Positions 63,720 through 64,000 of a DNA stretch of 64,000 bases are shown one piece after another. Made by a program: the position numbers and the translations under genes. A model generated the notes under the pieces. That model was given only the letters and a program-made list of their open reading frames with translations. It made no database searches and had not been told where the DNA came from. The stretch's first letter is position 1. Each line of letters starts with the position of its first letter. The stretch covers positions 1 through 64,000 of the forward strand of contig NWQT01000053.1 in the NCBI GenBank assembly GCA_002798295.1, in the 5' to 3' direction. The stretch comes from Lysobacteraceae bacterium NML07-0707 (GTDB lineage: Bacteria > Pseudomonadota > Gammaproteobacteria > Xanthomonadales > Xanthomonadaceae).

Positions 63720-63988
63720 TTACACGGCCTTGCTTAGCAATTCGGCCATGCGGGTTTGCCAGCCCTTGCCAGTAGCGCGCCAGCGCTCCAATACGGAAAC
63801 GGGTATGCGTAGCGATAGGCTTCCTTGGCTTCGCCCTGTATCGGCCTGCCGGGCTTGCGGTTAGCTATCAGAGCGCCAATGGCCGCGTTTTCTGCGCTGG
63901 CGTTCGCATCCTTGGCAAGGGTTGCCCGTACCCGCGCCCAATCGCTGCGGGATTCGCCACGCGCGCGCGTCCTGCCACCTTTGTTCAC
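63720..63988 (-). pseudogene. BrnA-like antitoxin gene with a one-base frameshift
   Basis: From GTG 63988 the frame reads NKGGRTRARGESRSDWARVRA, typical of BrnA N-termini, to GRPIQGEAKE. At about 63820-63824 the similarity moves to another frame that reads SLSLRIPVSVLERWRATGKG and WQTRMAELLSKAV then TAA, the ribbon-helix-helix-like end of BrnA (xSIRLDxDVLExFRAxGxGWQxR). Restoring one T on the plus strand (an A on the coding strand, GGAAGCC to GGAAAGCC) gives an 89-aa intact protein. The cognate BrnT toxin would lie beyond the window's right edge. Confidence 0.75.
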
Positions 63989-64000
63989 CGTGGCGCGTGC

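Noticed and set aside
1-64000. CRISPR array, rRNA operon or prophage structural genes
   Set aside because: None seen: no regularly spaced identical repeats, no rRNA sequence, and no capsid, tail or terminase genes; only the integrase and IS remnants indicate mobile DNA.

Overview
The window looks like a chromosomal segment of a gammaproteobacterium of the order Lysobacterales (Xanthomonadales). This is inferred from moderately high GC, a ColR/ColS-like pair, a class I fructose-bisphosphate aldolase, a membrane-anchored AlgC-type mutase beside dut-coaB-coaC-radC-argS, and an SAH riboswitch before ahcY. I cannot name genus or species. No database search was run; assignments rest on motifs and family knowledge.

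Layout. 1-127 is the right end of an IS3-family element. 164-6000 holds two divergent POT peptide transporters, a small lipoprotein and an AbgT-type transporter. 6.2-12 kb holds a baeRF-like protein, metK with a structured leader, an OmpA-type lipoprotein with DGSG repeats, and ahcY under its riboswitch, so SAM synthesis and SAH removal lie close together. 12-18 kb holds yggL, a DUF937 protein, pilU, grxB, small conserved genes and fadI. 18.2-21.7 kb is a propeller-type hybrid sensor kinase interrupted by an in-frame TAG. 21.9-30.8 kb holds cytochrome b561, sdaA, an IS3 orfA remnant, a colRS-like pair, rimK and an imelysin/di-haem oxidoreductase pair.

The most interesting locus is 30.8-34.9 kb. 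It is a four-gene minus-strand cluster: a CvaA-like membrane fusion protein, a 62-aa double-glycine peptide with a GxxxG-rich core, a small AT-rich membrane protein that is probably the immunity factor, and a CvaB-like ABC exporter with an N-terminal C39 peptidase. It reads as a class II microcin system with an unfamiliar core peptide.

35-47 kb holds tRNA-Gly, an EstA-like autotransporter esterase, thiS/ydcH/thiG/trmB, an SLC13-type permease, a tandem family of FG-GAP-like secreted proteins with one decayed copy, a Rieske protein, an FAH-family enzyme, mscL, and a PcfJ-HIRAN fusion. 47-61.9 kb is core metabolism: fba, pyk, DUF302, pgk, algC-like, dut, separate coaB and coaC, radC, argS, an SPOR protein, rsgA, erpA, a DUF4126 protein and rppH. 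tRNA-Met at 62.04 kb is followed by a tyrosine integrase and a frameshifted BrnA-like antitoxin, marking the edge of an integrated element that runs past the window.
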